Of a stretch of DNA of 64,000 bases, positions 8,969 to 17,551 are shown one piece after another; the stretch's first letter is position 1, and every line of letters begins with the position of its first letter. The notes under the pieces were generated by a model. That model did not search any database, was not told the DNA's origin, and saw only the letters and a list, made by a program, of their open reading frames with translations. The stretch is from Aquicoccus sp. G2-2. GTDB taxonomy: Bacteria; Pseudomonadota; Alphaproteobacteria; Rhodobacterales; Rhodobacteraceae. Made by a program: the position numbers and the translations under genes. The stretch spans positions 1-64,000 of the forward strand of contig NZ_JAYDCK010000003.1 of assembly GCF_034555965.1 (NCBI RefSeq), read 5' to 3'.

Positions 8969-9001
8969 AATGGCCCGGTGGGCAAGAGGTGCCGGGCCAT
9001 T
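8969..9001 (+). terminator. strong hairpin after TRAP binding protein
   Basis: Ten-base arms (AATGGCCCGG and CCGGGCCATT) enclose a 13-base loop just after the stop codon. The following bases are only mildly T-rich, so it may end transcription or protect the abundant upstream mRNA. Confidence 0.6.
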
Positions 9002-9023
9002 GCGTTTGAAAAGGAAGCGATGG

Positions 9024-9451
9024 ATGGCCGAACTGCCGCCCTATGCCTATGTGCCGGGTGCGACGCCGCGCCATGCCGAAGGGATGTTCGATGCGTTGTG
9101 CGATACTGCGCGCGGAGACCCTGCGGAGTTGGCGCGAACGCCCGCGTGGCGGGGCGGGTTGGATTGGTGCGATGCGGGTTATTTCTGGGAGGCGCATGAG
9201 CTTTGGGAGGCGGTCTGGATGGCGCTGCCGCTCAATTCCCCGAGCGGCGGATGGTTCAGGGGATGATCCAGCTTGCCAATGCCGGGTTGAAAGCGCGCAT
9301 GGCAAAGTCGCGCGCGGTGGTGCGGTTGAAGGCGCTGGCGTTGGCGCTGTTTGATGAGGCTTGGGCCGGGCACGAGGGGGAGGCACTGATGGGGGTGCAA
9401 AAGGGAGAGGCGCTTGCGCGGCTGGACGCGATTGGCGGCGGCGGGCCTTGA
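9024..9451 (+). pseudogene. DUF309 family protein, frameshifted
   Basis: The first part (from the ATG at 9024) reads GYFWEAHELWEAVWMALP, the DUF309 signature. The second part, in another frame, continues ERRMVQGMIQLANAGLKARM as in intact relatives. One extra base in the CCCC run at 9238-9241 joins the two frames and gives 142 residues, about the family length. DUF309 proteins are small, helical and of unknown biochemical role. The gene is either a recent pseudogene or, more likely given similar cases in this window, a one-base sequencing omission. An AAGGAAG site precedes the start. Confidence 0.75.
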
Positions 9452-9502
9452 CCATCGACAAGGTGGCGACAATACCAATTGCCAGAGAGATGAGGTGACA
9501 CG

Positions 9503-9940
9503 ATGCAGACGAAATCCGGCAAGCCCGCGTTTGAACACGAAATCCGCGTTGCCTGGGGCGATTGCGACCCGGCGAGAATTGCCTATACCGCACGCATCCC
9601 GTGGTGGGCGCTGGATGCAATAGACGCATGGTGGGAGGCGCATCTGGGTGGTGATGGCTGGTATCAGATGGAGCTTGACCGCAAGGTTGGCACGCCGTTC
9701 GTGCATATGAGCCTTGATTTTCGCTCGCCGGTCACGCCACGGCATCGGTTGATCTGCAAGGTGGCCCCGACGAGGTTGGGCACCAGTTCGATTGGCTTCA
9801 GAGTGGAAGGCTGGCAGGGCGGGAAGCTGTGTTTTGAAGGGGAATTCGTTTGTGTTTTCATCGTGCCGGAGGGGTTTCGCCCACAACCTGCACCTGCCGA
9901 TATCCGCGCCATTGTCGAACCGTTGATCGTGCGACCATAA
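9503..9940 (+). CDS. acyl-CoA thioesterase, 4HBT hotdog family
   Basis: A 145-residue single hotdog-fold enzyme that hydrolyses acyl-CoA thioesters in the cytosol. The motif WGDCDPARIAYTARIPWW (about 18-35) is the 4-hydroxybenzoyl-CoA thioesterase signature with its catalytic aspartate. The next conserved part is VHMSLDFRSPVTPRHRL. A GAGGTG site lies before the ATG at 9503. It follows the DUF309 gene by 51 bases and may share its transcript. The substrate is not evident; relatives act on aromatic or short-chain acyl-CoAs. Confidence 0.85.
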   Translation: MQTKSGKPAFEHEIRVAWGDCDPARIAYTARIPWWALDAIDAWWEAHLGGDGWYQMELDRKVGTPFVHMSLDFRSPVTPRHRLICKVAPTRLGTSSIGFRVEGWQGGKLCFEGEFVCVFIVPEGFRPQPAPADIRAIVEPLIVRP

Positions 9941-10129
9941 GCGTGCCGATTGGAGGCGAGTTGGGCGGGCTTTGAGGGTTTTTCCGCCGAAAGTGTTGCG
10001 CAGGCTTTTCTTGAAAGCGTTCTGGGGCTAGAGTGCGCGCGTGTGGGCCGTGTTTTTCATGCGGCAACCGTGTTGAAGGCAGGCAAGAAATGCACCCGGA
10101 AAACCGGGGCAGTTGGGCAGAGGTAGAGC

Positions 10130-11044
10130 ATGGGTTTCGGGGTGTTCGGCAGAAAATTCGTGAGCAGGGCAGGGCGCGGGATACTCGCGCTGGGGCTGGT
10201 GGCGTCGTTGAGTGCGTGTCAGGATGGCGGGAAATTCCCGTTATTTCAGAAAAAGACCGAAGGTGAGGCGACAACCGCCAAGGTGGGCGCGCGCAGCGGC
10301 AAGACGGTTGAACGCGACGTGGAAGCGCCCGAGGTGTTTCAGGTGACTGAGGCCGGGCTTTGGGACGGTCGGCCATCGCTGGGCGGGGTCTGGGTGGCAC
10401 ATCCGGATGTCAAGGAACCCGAGCGCGCGATTATCCGAAATACATCCAATGACAAGTTCGTGGTCGGCGCATTGTTCCGGCGGGAACGGGCAAATCCGGG
10501 ACCGAAGCTTCAGGTTTCGTCCGACGCGGCAGAGGCGCTTGGGATGTTGGCCGGGCAGCCGACCGAACTTAACGTCACGGTTCTGCGGCGCGAAGAGGTG
10601 CCGGTTGAAGGGGGCGATGTCGCGGCTGATGGCGCGACGACAACGCTTGAGGCACCGAGCGACGTGCAGGCCGAGGCGCTTGATCCGATTGCGGGTGCCG
10701 CGGCGGCGATTGACAAGGCGGGCACGGGCAGTGAAGCGAAACCTGCGGCGGCGCCAGCGTCCAAGCCTGCCGCTAGCCCCAAGCCGGTTGCGAAGCTGAA
10801 GGCCTCATCGCTTGACAAACCGTTCATTCAGATCGGGATTTTCAGCGTCGAGAAGAATGCAAACAACACCGGAACGGCGATGAAACAGGCAGGCATGGTG
10901 CCGTTGGTGAAAAAAGCAACGATCAAGGACAAACCCTATTGGCGGGTGCTTGTCGGGCCGGCGAATAACAGCGCGGAACGGGCCACCCTGTTGAAAAAGA
11001 TCAAGGCATCGGGTTTTACTGACGCATATTTCGTCAAGAACTGA
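10130..11044 (+). CDS. SPOR-domain lipoprotein
   Basis: A 304-residue outer-envelope lipoprotein. A lipobox LSAC puts the modified cysteine at 30. The middle (about 170-225) is rich in Ala, Pro and Lys and is probably disordered. The C-terminal 75 residues form a SPOR domain (FIQIGIFSVEKNANNT, YWRVLVGPANNS), which binds denuded peptidoglycan glycan strands at division sites. The next gene, a DD-carboxypeptidase, starts on the base after the stop, so the pair likely works together in septal cell-wall remodelling. An AGAGGTAG site precedes the start. It resembles RlpA-like SPOR proteins but lacks a double-psi barrel. Confidence 0.85.
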   Translation: MGFGVFGRKFVSRAGRGILALGLVASLSACQDGGKFPLFQKKTEGEATTAKVGARSGKTVERDVEAPEVFQVTEAGLWDGRPSLGGVWVAHPDVKEPERAIIRNTSNDKFVVGALFRRERANPGPKLQVSSDAAEALGMLAGQPTELNVTVLRREEVPVEGGDVAADGATTTLEAPSDVQAEALDPIAGAAAAIDKAGTGSEAKPAAAPASKPAASPKPVAKLKASSLDKPFIQIGIFSVEKNANNTGTAMKQAGMVPLVKKATIKDKPYWRVLVGPANNSAERATLLKKIKASGFTDAYFVKN

Positions 11045-12256
11045 ATGCGAGTCGTCATGTATGAACTGCTAGCCCGAACGCTGCTCGGTGCCATCATGGC
11101 GTTGAGTCTTGCGTTGCCTGCCACGGCTTATGAAACCAAGGCCCGCGCGGCATATGTTTTCGATCAGACGACCGGGACGGTGCTTCTGGCCAAGAACGCC
11201 GATACGCCGTTGCCGCCCGCGTCAATGAGCAAGTTGATGACGCTTTACGTGACCTTCGAGGCGCTGCGCTCTGGGCGTCTTTCGATGGACGAAAGCTTGC
11301 CGGTCTCAAAACACGCGATGAGCTATACAGGCTCGACGCTGTTTCTGCGGGCGGGTGAGCGGGTGAAGGTATCGCAGTTGTTGCAGGGGATCATCGTGCT
11401 TTCGGGCAATGATGCCTGTGCGGTGATCGCCGAGGCGCTGAGCCCCGATGGCACGGAGGCAGGTTTTGCCAGATACCTGACGGAGCGGGCGCATCAGTTG
11501 GGCATGACCAATTCGCATTTTGCCAATTCAAACGGCTGGCCTGATCCCGAACAGCGCATGAGTATGCGTGATCTGGGGCTTCTGGCCAATCGGATCATCA
11601 CCGATTTTCCCGAATACTATCCGTACTTTTCGGAGAAGGAATTTCTGTTCGACAAGAACGAGTCGCAAAACCGATATAACCGGAACCCGCTATTGGGTCT
11701 TGGAATTGGTGCGGACGGGTTGAAAACCGGCCATACGGAGGAAGCGGGCTATGGTCTTGTCGGGTCTGCGGTGCAGAAGGGGCGGCGGGTTATCGTGGTG
11801 ATTTCCGGCCTGCCTACGGCGCAATCGCGCGCCCAGGAGGGAGAGGCCCTGTTGAACTGGGCGTTTCGCCAGTTTGCACAGAAGAAGGTTGCCGAGAAAG
11901 GCAAGGTTCTGGCGCAGGCGAAAGTCTGGATGGGCGATGCGCCGACGGTGGGATTGGTGGCGGCTGAGGATGTCAACACGCTGGTGCCGGTGTCGATCAC
12001 CGGCAAGGTGAAGGGCGAGATCATTTATGACAGTCCGGTGAAAGCGCCGATCAGGAAGGGTGCGCCGCTGGCTGAACTCGTGTTGAAGCCCGAAGGGTTG
12101 GAGGAAACGCATATTCCGCTGGTCGCCGAGAAAGCAGTGAGCAAGGGTGGGTTTTTCGTGCGGATGCAGACTGTTGCGACACTTCTGCTGGAGCGGCTCA
12201 ATGACGGACCGCAGAGCGCGCCGGATGCTGCGCTGGTTGGCGGGGGCTCCTCTTGA
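11045..12256 (+). CDS. D-alanyl-D-alanine carboxypeptidase (low-molecular-weight PBP)
   Basis: A 403-residue periplasmic enzyme that removes the terminal D-Ala from peptidoglycan stem peptides. The signal peptide ends near residue 28. All three penicillin-binding motifs are present: SMSK at 60-63 with the acyl-accepting serine, SGN at 120-122 and KTG at 227-229. The C-terminal third is the beta-rich PBP5 domain, followed by an amphipathic stretch (VRMQTVATLLLERL) that probably anchors it to the membrane. The ATG directly abuts the previous stop (TGAATG), and its own end overlaps tmk. The gene belongs to the dacA/dacC group; which paralogue cannot be decided here. Confidence 0.93.
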   Translation: MRVVMYELLARTLLGAIMALSLALPATAYETKARAAYVFDQTTGTVLLAKNADTPLPPASMSKLMTLYVTFEALRSGRLSMDESLPVSKHAMSYTGSTLFLRAGERVKVSQLLQGIIVLSGNDACAVIAEALSPDGTEAGFARYLTERAHQLGMTNSHFANSNGWPDPEQRMSMRDLGLLANRIITDFPEYYPYFSEKEFLFDKNESQNRYNRNPLLGLGIGADGLKTGHTEEAGYGLVGSAVQKGRRVIVVISGLPTAQSRAQEGEALLNWAFRQFAQKKVAEKGKVLAQAKVWMGDAPTVGLVAAEDVNTLVPVSITGKVKGEIIYDSPVKAPIRKGAPLAELVLKPEGLEETHIPLVAEKAVSKGGFFVRMQTVATLLLERLNDGPQSAPDAALVGGGSS

Positions 12257-12885
12257 GCCGGGCAGGGGCAGGGTGCTTCATCACGCTGGAAGGAATTGAC
12301 GGATCGGGCAAGTCAACGCAGGCGGCGTTGTTGCGCGACGTGCTTGAGGCGGCGGGCCATGAGGTTATCTTGACCCGCGAGCCGGGCGGGTCGCCGGGGG
12401 CGGAGGAAATCCGTGCGCTGGTGCTGGAAGGCAATCCTGATCGGTGGTCGGAGGAGACGGAGCTGTTGCTGTTTACTGCTGCGCGCAGTGATCATCTTGA
12501 ACGCACGATCCGGCCTGCGCTGGGCGCGGGCAAGGTTGTGATCTGTGACCGGTTCGTTGACAGCACGCGGATTTATCAGGGGATGAGCCGTGGCAATTTG
12601 CGTGCCAAGGTGGACAGGTTGCATGATCTGATGATCGGGGTGGAAGCGGATCTGACGCTGCTGTTTGATATGGACCCCGAGACCGGCCATGCGCGCGCCA
12701 AGGCGCGGGGCACGGCGGAAGAGCGGTTTGAGGATTTTGGCGCCGGATTGCAGGCGACGATGCGGCGCGGATTTCTTGACCTGGCGGCAGAGTTTCCGCA
12801 GCGCATCCGGGTGATTGATGCGGGCAGGCCAGTAAAGGCTGTGGCGCGCGATGTAGCAGCGGTGGTTTTGGAGCATCTGGGATGA
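12253..12885 (+). CDS. tmk: thymidylate kinase
   Basis: Phosphorylates dTMP to dTDP with ATP, essential for dTTP supply. The 210 residues carry the P-loop GIDGSGKST (14-22), the substrate-binding TREPGG (41-46), and DRF at 99-101. The TTG start is chosen because it overlaps the carboxypeptidase stop (TTGA) and places the P-loop at the usual distance from the N-terminus. The end overlaps holB by four bases. The tmk-holB-tatD order is widely conserved in bacteria and supports the assignment. Confidence 0.96.
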   Translation: MSRAGAGCFITLEGIDGSGKSTQAALLRDVLEAAGHEVILTREPGGSPGAEEIRALVLEGNPDRWSEETELLLFTAARSDHLERTIRPALGAGKVVICDRFVDSTRIYQGMSRGNLRAKVDRLHDLMIGVEADLTLLFDMDPETGHARAKARGTAEERFEDFGAGLQATMRRGFLDLAAEFPQRIRVIDAGRPVKAVARDVAAVVLEHLG

Positions 12886-14036
12886 GTGAGGAAGCGCCGC
12901 CGGAGCCAGACCGCATCGAGGGCGCGCCGCATCCGCGAGAGACGGCGCGGCTTTTCGGGCAGGACGCTGCGGAGGCTGCATTTCTGGAGGCGTATAATGG
13001 CGGACGGCTGCATCATGCGTGGTTGCTGGCCGGGCCGCGCGGGGTTGGCAAAGCGACGCTGGCTTGGCGGATTGCGCGGTTCCTGCTGGCAACACCGGAA
13101 AGGGATGGCGACGGGTTGTTCGGGGACACGCCGCCACTGCCGGAGAGTTTGGAGATTGCGCCGGAGCACCCGGTGGCGCGGCGAATCATGGCCGGATCAG
13201 AGCCGGGATTGAAATTGATCCGAAGAGGAGGTGTCGGCAAGAACGAGCAAGAGCGGGCGCGGGCATTTCTTGAAGGAAAATTCTCGAAAGACATTCGTGT
13301 AGATGAAGTCCGCGAGCTGACACCATTTCTCTCTCTTTCGGCAATAGAAGGTGGGCGGCGCGTGGTGATTGTTGATATCGCCGATGAGATGAACACTCAT
13401 GCGGCAAATGCGCTTTTGAAAATGCTGGAGGAGCCGCCTGCGAAGACCACCTTGTTGTTGGTGTCGCACCAGCCGTCGAAATTGTTGCCGACAATCCGAT
13501 CGCGGTGCCGCGAGCTGCGTCTTGCGCCGCTGGGGCCGGAGGCGATGACGGCGGCGCTGGCGCAGGCCAACGTGTACCCCGAACCGGGTAGCGAGGCAGC
13601 GTTGGCGGTGCTTTCCGGCGGTTCGGTGGGCGAAGCGGTGCGGCTTATCAATTTGGGTGGGTTGAAAATTTACGCCGATCTGGTTTCCCTGATGGGGACA
13701 TTGCCACGGTTGGAGCGGCCAAGGGCGCTGACGCTGGCCGGGGAGGCCGCGGCGCGCGGAGCGGGGGCGACGTTCGATCTGATGATCGGCCTGATCGAGA
13801 TGTTTCTTGCAAGGCTGGCACGGGCGGGGGCGCTGGGCGCGTCGGAGGCAGAGGGCGCGCCGGGGGAGGCGGCCTTGCTGACGCGGCTTAGCCCTGATGC
13901 GCATCATGCCCGCAAATGGGCCACTGCCGCAGACGCTCTGGGCGAGCGGATGCGGCATGGGCAGTCGGTCAACCTTGACCCTGCGGCGCTCATCCTTGAT
14001 ACGATCCTTAAGATAAGAGATACCGCTGCGGGCTGA
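12882..14036 (+). CDS. holB: DNA polymerase III delta' subunit
   Basis: Part of the clamp-loader complex that places the sliding clamp on DNA. The 384-residue protein has an AAA+ fold with a P-loop-like GPRGVGKAT (51-59), a Walker B-like VVIVDIADEMN and the LLKMLEEPP helix shared by delta' and gamma/tau. A Ser-Arg-Cys sensor (TIRSRCRELRL) follows. The C-terminal third is the helical collar domain. The start overlaps the tmk stop (ATGA), and tatD follows after 12 bases. Length is somewhat above the E. coli protein (334), as is usual in alphaproteobacteria. Confidence 0.95.
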   Translation: MSEEAPPEPDRIEGAPHPRETARLFGQDAAEAAFLEAYNGGRLHHAWLLAGPRGVGKATLAWRIARFLLATPERDGDGLFGDTPPLPESLEIAPEHPVARRIMAGSEPGLKLIRRGGVGKNEQERARAFLEGKFSKDIRVDEVRELTPFLSLSAIEGGRRVVIVDIADEMNTHAANALLKMLEEPPAKTTLLLVSHQPSKLLPTIRSRCRELRLAPLGPEAMTAALAQANVYPEPGSEAALAVLSGGSVGEAVRLINLGGLKIYADLVSLMGTLPRLERPRALTLAGEAAARGAGATFDLMIGLIEMFLARLARAGALGASEAEGAPGEAALLTRLSPDAHHARKWATAADALGERMRHGQSVNLDPAALILDTILKIRDTAAG

Positions 14037-14048
14037 GGCCGCGATTGA

Positions 14049-14858
14049 ATGATGACCGAGACCCCCAAAATCACCGATAGCCATTGCCATCTCGATTTCC
14101 CGGATTTCGCGGGTGAACTGGATGAGGTGATCGCGCGTGCGACACAGGCGGGCGTGGGCCGGATGGTGACGATCTGCACCAGACTGCGGAACGTGGCGCA
14201 GGTGCGCAGCATCGCGGAGGCGCACGAGCCGGTGTTTTTCGCCGCCGCCACCCATCCGATGAGCGCGGCAGAGGAGCCGTTGGCAACGGTGGATGAGTTG
14301 GTCGCGTTGGCGGCGCATCCGAAATTCGTGGGCATTGGCGAAACGGGGCTGGATTATCACTATACTGCCGAGAGCGCACAGACGCAGCAGGACAGCTTGC
14401 GCATTCATATTGCGGCTGCGCGGCAGACCGGGTTGCCGCTCATTATCCATTCGCGCGCGGCGGACGAGGATATGGCGCGCATTCTGAGCGAGGAATACGC
14501 GCAGGGGCCGTATCCTTGCGTGATGCACTGTTTCTCATCGGGGGCCGAATTGGCGAGGGTGGCGCTTGATCTTGGGTTTTATCTGTCGATGTCGGGTATT
14601 GCGGCCTTCCCGAAAAGCCATGAACTGCGCGCTATTTTTGCAAGCGCGCCGGTGGAGCGGATTCTGGTTGAGACAGACGCGCCCTATCTCGCGCCGCCAC
14701 CCAACCGCGGCAAGCGCAATGAACCGGCTTACACCGTGCATACCGCAAAGGTGGGTGCGGAGGTTTTTGGCATGGAATACGCCGAATTCGCGGCCCAGAC
14801 AGAAGCAAATTTCGAACGCCTGTTCGCCAAGGTGGCAACGTTTGAGGCGGCGCAGTGA
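14049..14858 (+). CDS. TatD family metal-dependent hydrolase
   Basis: A 269-residue TIM-barrel amidohydrolase with the TatD pattern: DSHCHLDF (10-17) for metal binding, GETGLDYHY in the middle, IIHSRAADEDM, then MHCFSSG and ETDAPYLAP near the end. Characterised relatives are 3'-5' DNA exonucleases or D-aminoacyl-tRNA deacylase-like enzymes, and the gene next to holB is usually called ycfH. The start is ATG 14049, with a second ATG right after it. The end overlaps the next gene (TGATG). Confidence 0.93.
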   Translation: MMTETPKITDSHCHLDFPDFAGELDEVIARATQAGVGRMVTICTRLRNVAQVRSIAEAHEPVFFAAATHPMSAAEEPLATVDELVALAAHPKFVGIGETGLDYHYTAESAQTQQDSLRIHIAAARQTGLPLIIHSRAADEDMARILSEEYAQGPYPCVMHCFSSGAELARVALDLGFYLSMSGIAAFPKSHELRAIFASAPVERILVETDAPYLAPPPNRGKRNEPAYTVHTAKVGAEVFGMEYAEFAAQTEANFERLFAKVATFEAAQ

Positions 14859-15655
14859 TGGCGGAGTTGCGGTTCACCATTCTGGGGTGTGGCTCGTCCG
14901 GCGGGGTGCCGCGGCTGGGCGGGCATTGGGGCGATTGCGACCCGGAAAATCCGAAGAACACGCGGCGGCGTTGTTCCATGCTGGTGGAACGTGTTGAGGG
15001 CGATGCAACCACGCGCGTGTTGATCGACACCTCGCCCGACCTGCGCCAGCAACTGCTTGATGCCGGGATTGGCGCGCTTGATGGTGTGGTCTGGACTCAT
15101 GCCCATGCCGATCATGTTCACGGGCTTGATGATTTGCGGATGATCGTTTTCAACATGCGCCAGCGGCTTGATGTCTGGGCAGATGGCGACACGCAGAATG
15201 ATCTTTTCTCGCGGTTCGGCTATGCTTTCATTCAACCAGACGATAGCCCCTATCCGCCGATCCTGAACATGCACACGATACAGGGCGATGTGACGATTGA
15301 AGGCGCGGGCGGGGCGATCACGCTGGCACCGTTCAAGGTCAACCATGGCGCAATCGACGCGCTGGGGTTTCGCATTGGCGGGCTGGCCTATCTGCCGGAT
15401 GTGGCGCAGATGAGCGATGAGGCTTGGGCGGCGGTGAGCGGGCTTGAGTGCTGGGTGCTTGACGCGCTGCGTCGCAAACCGCACCCGACGCATTCGCATC
15501 TAGAACAATCGCTTGAGTGGATTGCGCGGGCGGCACCGAAGCGGGCAGTCTTGACCAACATGCATATTGATCTCGACTATGCGACGCTTGAGGCGGAAAC
15601 CCCCGATCATATCACCCCGGCTTTTGACGGGATGGTTCTGAGCCTGCCTGCATGA
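14858..15655 (+). CDS. MBL-fold metallo-hydrolase, PhnP-like
   Basis: A 265-residue metallo-beta-lactamase-fold enzyme. The signature THAHADHVHGLDDL gives the two-metal HxHxDH site. The N-terminus ILGCGSSGGVPRLGG and the cysteine/arginine-rich stretch after it match the PhnP / cyclic phosphodiesterase branch. Later histidines (KVNHGA, TNMHIDLDY) complete the site. The likely reaction is hydrolysis of a phosphodiester such as a cyclic phosphate; the natural substrate is unknown and no phn operon is adjacent. The ATG at 14858 overlaps the tatD stop; a GTG one codon earlier is possible. Confidence 0.88.
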   Translation: MAELRFTILGCGSSGGVPRLGGHWGDCDPENPKNTRRRCSMLVERVEGDATTRVLIDTSPDLRQQLLDAGIGALDGVVWTHAHADHVHGLDDLRMIVFNMRQRLDVWADGDTQNDLFSRFGYAFIQPDDSPYPPILNMHTIQGDVTIEGAGGAITLAPFKVNHGAIDALGFRIGGLAYLPDVAQMSDEAWAAVSGLECWVLDALRRKPHPTHSHLEQSLEWIARAAPKRAVLTNMHIDLDYATLEAETPDHITPAFDGMVLSLPA

Positions 15656-15685
15656 GCGTGTCGGCGCGCCAGTGGAGGTAGGCCA

Positions 15686-16615
15686 GTGCAGGTGTTGATC
15701 AGCGTCATCCTGCCGGTATTTCTGGTGATCGGGTTTGGCTATGTCGCGGTGTGGCGCGGGTTCCTGAGCGATGCAAACATCGACGGGCTGATGCTTTTTA
15801 CGCAGAATTTTCTGTTTCCGGCCCTTCTGTTCAAGGCGATTGCCACGCTCGACATTGGTGCGACGTTCAACGCACCGCTGTTGGTCAGCTTCTATACTGG
15901 CTCGATTGCAAGTTTTGTTTTTGGAATGCTTGGTGCGCGTCTGGTGTTCCGGCTGGAACTGGAGGATGCGGTCTGTATCGGTTTTGCCTGTCTGTTTGCC
16001 AATACCCTGATGCTTGGCCTGCCGGTAACGGAGCGCGCTTATGGGCATGATGCGTTGGGGCCGAATTACGCCATCGTTTCGATCCATTCCGCGTTTTGCT
16101 ATGCGCTGGGGATCACTGTGATGGAATTCGTGCGCGCGCGCGGGGAATCGTTGAGCAGGTTGCCCGCAATTGTGTTGCGGGCGATGTTTCGCAATGCGCT
16201 GGTGATCGGGATCGGGCTTGGGTTTCTTGTCAACTTGCTCTCCATCCCGGTGCCGGGGGCGGTGATGGAGGCGGCGGGCCTGCTGACGCGCGCCGCGCTG
16301 CCTGTGGCGCTTTTCGGGATGGGCGGGGTGATGGTGCGGTATCGCCCGCAGGGCGACATGAAGGTAATCGCGTTTGTGTGCTTTGCCTCGCTGATGCTGC
16401 ACCCGACAATTGTGGCCCTCATGGGCCGCATGACCGGGCTTAGTACAGGGGAATACCGCTCTGCCGTGCTGACCGCGTCGATGGCGCCGGGGATCAATAT
16501 CTACGTGTTTGCCTCGATCTATGGGCGCGCACAGCGGGTGGCGGCCTCTGCCGTGCTGGTTGGCACGGCGCTATCTGCGCTGACGGTCTGGTTCTGGCTG
16601 CACTTTCTAGGCTAA
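15686..16615 (+). CDS. AEC family auxin/malonate-type transporter
   Basis: A 309-residue membrane protein with about ten hydrophobic segments from the first residues (VLISVILPVFLVIGFGYVA) to the end. The family exports or imports small organic acids by secondary transport. The typical first-helix Pro-Val-Phe motif and the DGLMLFTQNFLFPALLF stretch are present. It begins with GTG at 15686, preceded by GTGGAGGTAGG. Its stop codon lies inside a palindrome shared with the convergent hydrolase gene. The substrate cannot be inferred from its neighbours. Confidence 0.88.
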   Translation: MQVLISVILPVFLVIGFGYVAVWRGFLSDANIDGLMLFTQNFLFPALLFKAIATLDIGATFNAPLLVSFYTGSIASFVFGMLGARLVFRLELEDAVCIGFACLFANTLMLGLPVTERAYGHDALGPNYAIVSIHSAFCYALGITVMEFVRARGESLSRLPAIVLRAMFRNALVIGIGLGFLVNLLSIPVPGAVMEAAGLLTRAALPVALFGMGGVMVRYRPQGDMKVIAFVCFASLMLHPTIVALMGRMTGLSTGEYRSAVLTASMAPGINIYVFASIYGRAQRVAASAVLVGTALSALTVWFWLHFLG

Positions 16616-16632
16616 TAAGGCCGGGGCCTTAT
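16615..16632. terminator. short perfect palindrome between convergent genes
   Basis: ATAAGGCC and GGCCTTAT arms separated by GG. The left arm begins at the last base of the AEC transporter stop, and the right arm contains the stop codon of the convergent alpha/beta hydrolase. It could act as a bidirectional terminator although U-tracts are short. Confidence 0.5.
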
Positions 16633-17525
16633 GCCGGTTGGCAGCGGATGAAATCGGTGACAAGGGCGACGATCTGCGGGGCCAGAAGCGGCGTGATGAT
16701 ATGGCCCATACCGTTGAGCGGATGATAGGTCGAACCGGGGATATGCGCGGCAATTTCGGCACCGAATTCGACCGGGATCAGCGCGTCATCGACCCCGTGG
16801 ATGACAAGGCACGGCGTGATCACATCTGCAAGCTGCGCGCGGCGGTCTCCGGCGGCCATGGTGGCCAGCACTTGCCGGTTGATGCCGTCGGCCGCGGTGT
16901 CCGGGTCGCCGCCGCGCGCCCATGCGAGGCGGGCTTCGGCACGGATGTCCACTTCCGGCATGGGAAACCCCGGAGAGCCGAAGGAGGCGTGGCCCTCGAC
17001 CCAGTTATCCTGTGCCTGCGCTTCGGTTTCGGGCTGGACCAGAAGGCGGGGCAGCAGTTCGGCGCGGTGGCTGCGTTCGAGCAGCGGACGGCAGGCGGTC
17101 ATCACGATGGTATCGGTGAGCAGGCGGTCGGGATGGTTGATTGCGAGGATCTGCACGATGGCACCGCCCATGGAAATGCCGAACACATGGGCGCGCGGAA
17201 TGTCCAGAGCATCCATCAGGCCGATCACGTCTGCCGCCATATCATCGAGCGTGTAGGCGGGAGCGATGTCTTCGCCAGCAACGGAGCGGGCGGCGATATC
17301 ATCGGCTTGCGCAGGCACACCGGGGGCCGGGCAACGCTGTGAGCGGCCGACATCGCGATTGTCGAAGGTGACACAACGGAAACCGGCGGCAACAAAGCCC
17401 TCAACGAAGTTGGCAGGCCAGTGAATGAGCTGTGATCCGAGGCCACGAACCAGAATGAGCGCCGGGTTTGCGGGATCACCGTGGTCTTCGACTTCAAGGG
17501 TAATGCCGTTGGCTTTGATCTGCAT
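16629..17525 (-). CDS. alpha/beta hydrolase
   Basis: A 298-residue hydrolase of the alpha/beta fold. LVRGLGSQLIHW near residue 25 gives the oxyanion-hole turn. FGISMGGA contains the nucleophile serine, and VIHGVDDALIP and GMGHII give the candidate acid and histidine. The N-terminus MQIKANGITLEVEDHG is typical of small esterases or lactonases of this group. The ATG at 17525 is preceded by AAGGAAG; the frame extends upstream into the next gene and is not used. It follows the TraB/GumN gene by 26 bases on the same strand. The substrate is unknown. Confidence 0.87.
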   Translation of the reverse strand: MQIKANGITLEVEDHGDPANPALILVRGLGSQLIHWPANFVEGFVAAGFRCVTFDNRDVGRSQRCPAPGVPAQADDIAARSVAGEDIAPAYTLDDMAADVIGLMDALDIPRAHVFGISMGGAIVQILAINHPDRLLTDTIVMTACRPLLERSHRAELLPRLLVQPETEAQAQDNWVEGHASFGSPGFPMPEVDIRAEARLAWARGGDPDTAADGINRQVLATMAAGDRRAQLADVITPCLVIHGVDDALIPVEFGAEIAAHIPGSTYHPLNGMGHIITPLLAPQIVALVTDFIRCQPA

Positions 17526-17551
17526 GGGAGCTTCCTTGGTGCAAATTCTGG

